Source of the DNA: Gammaproteobacteria bacterium
GTDB taxonomy: Bacteria; Pseudomonadota; Gammaproteobacteria; Chromatiales; Chromatiaceae
Length of the DNA stretch: 15,766 nucleotides
Assembly (NCBI GenBank): GCA_019136395.1
Contig: JAGVUH010000653.1
Location: forward strand, 1-15,766
Direction: 5' to 3'
In this document: in pieces, positions 14,664 to 15,766 of the stretch
How the letters are laid out: each line of letters opens with the position of its first letter
Position numbering within the stretch: the stretch's first letter is position 1
The notes under the pieces: generated by a model
Seen by the model: the letters and a program-made list of their open reading frames with translations, nothing else
Told to the model about the DNA's origin: nothing
Databases searched by the model: none
Program-made: the position numbers and the translations under genes

Positions 14664-15766
14664 GTCCCGGGGGGGGTGGAGGGGTAGGAGAGGGAGCCGG
14701 TATCGTGGTAGATGCCGAGCAGGAAGAGGGTGGCGTGGATGGGCGACAGGGCCAGATCGCGGGCCTGGATCTTCTCCACGAGCTGGGTCACCACGGCCCC
14801 CGTGGGCTCCAGGTGCAACTCGTCGGCGACGATGGTGCCGGGGGCCAGGTGGTGATCCCAGACGGTCAGGCGCAGGTCCGCCCGCCCGGCCAGGTCACGC
14901 ATGTCGTCCAGCCGTTCCCAACTGGAGACATCGGTGACGATCAGGTGCGCCAGGTCGCTCAGATCGACCTCCTTGCGGGCGCGCAAGCGCAGCAGGTCCC
15001 AGTGGACGGCGATGAAGTCCCGGACCGCCGGCTGGACCTGGCCGGGCAGGACACGCTGGGCCTCGGGGTAGAGCATGCCCGCGGCGACCAGGGAGGCGAG
15101 GGCGTCGAAATCGGCGTTGACGTGGGTGGTGGCGGCGATCATGGCCGGACCCTGGCGACGCTCGCTGCCGGCCATGGAGAGCGAAGCGAAGGCCGGTAGT
15201 CCCCGGTAGGCGTAGGCGCGGGCGTCTGGCCGGCGTGGCGGAGGGGCGAAGTCCCGAAGCCGCAGAGGCCAGATGGGCGAAAGGGGGACTGGGAAGTCCC
15301 GTTTCGCATCCTGAGCACGGCGACACTCCGAGCGTTGGGCCTGGCGCTGGGCAAGGAGGCGGTCAAGGGCATTGGCGAAGGCCTGGCGCTCGGCCAGACC
15401 CAGGGGCGGTGGTCCGCCGGTGGCCACCCCGGCGCCGCGCAATTCCTCCATGAAATTGCGCACTGCCAGCCGTTCGCGGATGTTGTCGGGGGTGTAGCGC
15501 TCGCCGCGGGGATTGATGGCGTCGCCGCCCTTGGCGATGACCTCCGCGGCCAGGGGGATGTCCGCCGTGATCACCAGATCCCCCGGCTGGAGCTGGGCGG
15601 CGATGTGCCGGTCAGCGACGTCGAAGCCCTGGCCAACCCGCTGGCTGCGGATCAGGGGCGAGGGCGGGGTTTGCAGGGGCTGGTTCGCCACCAGGGTGAG
15701 GGGAATGCTCAGGCGTTGGGCGGCCCGGTACAGGATGTCCTTGATGACCGCCGGGCAGGCGTCGGC
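14480..15766 (-). CDS. DUF188 (YaiI/YqxD) domain running in frame into a DHH phosphoesterase, 5' cut by window and 3' frameshifted
   Basis: The frame is open from the window edge. The first residues, [19 protein letters not shown], are the start of YaiI/YqxD proteins, so only about six residues are missing. The DUF188 part (about 1-142) includes [42 protein letters not shown] and TGGPPPL. A basic, Pro/Arg-rich linker (about 143-208) has no family look and contains a strong DNA hairpin. The DHH part starts at M209 (base 15142) with [12 protein letters not shown], has DHH at 304-306, and reaches [16 protein letters not shown]. After the G8 run at 14669-14676 the frame is wrong, so the last 64 residues to 14480 are meaningless; the true continuation is the neighbouring CDS. 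DUF188 proteins have an unclear role; DHH enzymes hydrolyse phosphodiester bonds. Two genes separated by a palindromic spacer without a stop is an alternative to a real fusion. Confidence 0.8.
   Translation of the reverse strand, partial: ADACPAVIKDILYRAAQRLSIPLTLVANQPLQTPPSPLIRSQRVGQGFDVADRHIAAQLQPGDLVITADIPLAAEVIAKGGDAINPRGERYTPDNIRERLAVRNFMEELRGAGVATGGPPPLGLAERQAFANALDRLLAQRQAQRSECRRAQDAKRDFPVPLSPIWPLRLRDFAPPPRRPDARAYAYRGLPAFASLSMAGSERRQGPAMIAATTHVNADFDALASLVAAGMLYPEAQRVLPGQVQPAVRDFIAVHWDLLRLRARKEVDLSDLAHLIVTDVSSWERLDDMRDLAGRADLRLTVWDHHLAPGTIVADELHLEPTGAVVTQLVEKIQARDLALSPIHATLFLLGIYHDTGSLSYPSTPPGTCAWRPSCWKTGRTSTWWRAIWPAPWTPVTWTSSAACWRRPRPASSAACAWGCASRTRTRA
14669..14676. other. G8 homopolymer causing a frameshift in the DHH gene
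   Basis: Eight consecutive G on the plus strand (C8 in the gene). The coding frame upstream (SYPSTPP) and downstream ([11 protein letters not shown]) are one base apart; nine bases would restore one continuous protein. Confidence 0.8.
15277..15307. repeat. long hairpin inside the DUF188-DHH linker
   Basis: Arms GCGAAA (15277-15282) with TTTCGC (15302-15307), and GGGACT (15285-15290) with AGTCCC (15295-15300), form a 12-bp stem with a small asymmetric bulge and a GGGA loop. The word GAAGTCCCG also occurs just to the left at 15248-15256, suggesting a larger palindromic element. Such structure is typical of intergenic repeats, not of a folded protein domain. Confidence 0.75.

Overview
The window is a GC-rich, densely coded stretch of a bacterial chromosome. 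Protein features suggest a gammaproteobacterium, possibly a purple sulfur bacterium (Chromatiales). The case rests on MtaD-type deaminases next to mtnA, a Gld-type ABC cassette with a DUF4340 protein, and a QueE C-terminus of proteobacterial type. This placement is an inference; no rRNA, tRNA or taxonomic marker is present. No mobile element, prophage or CRISPR array was seen.

Layout. (1) Bases 1-261 (+) hold the end of queE (queuosine precursor synthesis). (2) Bases 477-5791 (-) hold a three-gene operon: an ABC ATPase of GldA type, a fused permease/GldG protein, and a DUF4340 membrane-anchored protein. The genes overlap and have strong ribosome-binding sites, but the ATPase is broken by an internal out-of-frame deletion that removes the Walker A lysine. 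(3) Bases 6032-9206 and mtnA form a methylthioadenosine (MTA) salvage cluster. Two tandem MTA/S-adenosylhomocysteine deaminase paralogs lie on the minus strand, and mtnA (methylthioribose-1-phosphate isomerase) is divergent on the plus strand. A deaminase would make methylthioinosine, a phosphorylase encoded elsewhere would release methylthioribose-1-phosphate, and MtnA would isomerise it. (4) Bases 10648-13083 (-) encode a ClpC-type Hsp100 unfoldase, convergent with mtnA. (5) Bases 13203-13565 (-) encode a small two-helix membrane protein of unknown function. (6) Bases 13857-15766 (-) encode a YaiI/YqxD (DUF188) domain that runs in frame into a DHH phosphoesterase with a CBS pair. That gene is interrupted by a frameshift at a G8 run and is cut by the window end.

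The most unusual theme is in-frame, low-complexity, degenerate tandem-repeat insertions inside otherwise conserved proteins: the DUF4340 protein (two places), the GldG part of the fusion, and MtnA. They share no sequence but share a style: short periods (7, 8 or 12 residues), hydrophilic composition, and positions that leave the catalytic or fold-defining parts intact. Together with small intergenic duplications upstream of mtaD, they suggest a genome prone to minisatellite-like expansion. Other points worth checking are the loss of the ATPase Walker A motif while its partners look intact, the ClpC pore-1 tyrosine replaced by methionine, and a long hairpin read through as a protein linker between DUF188 and DHH.
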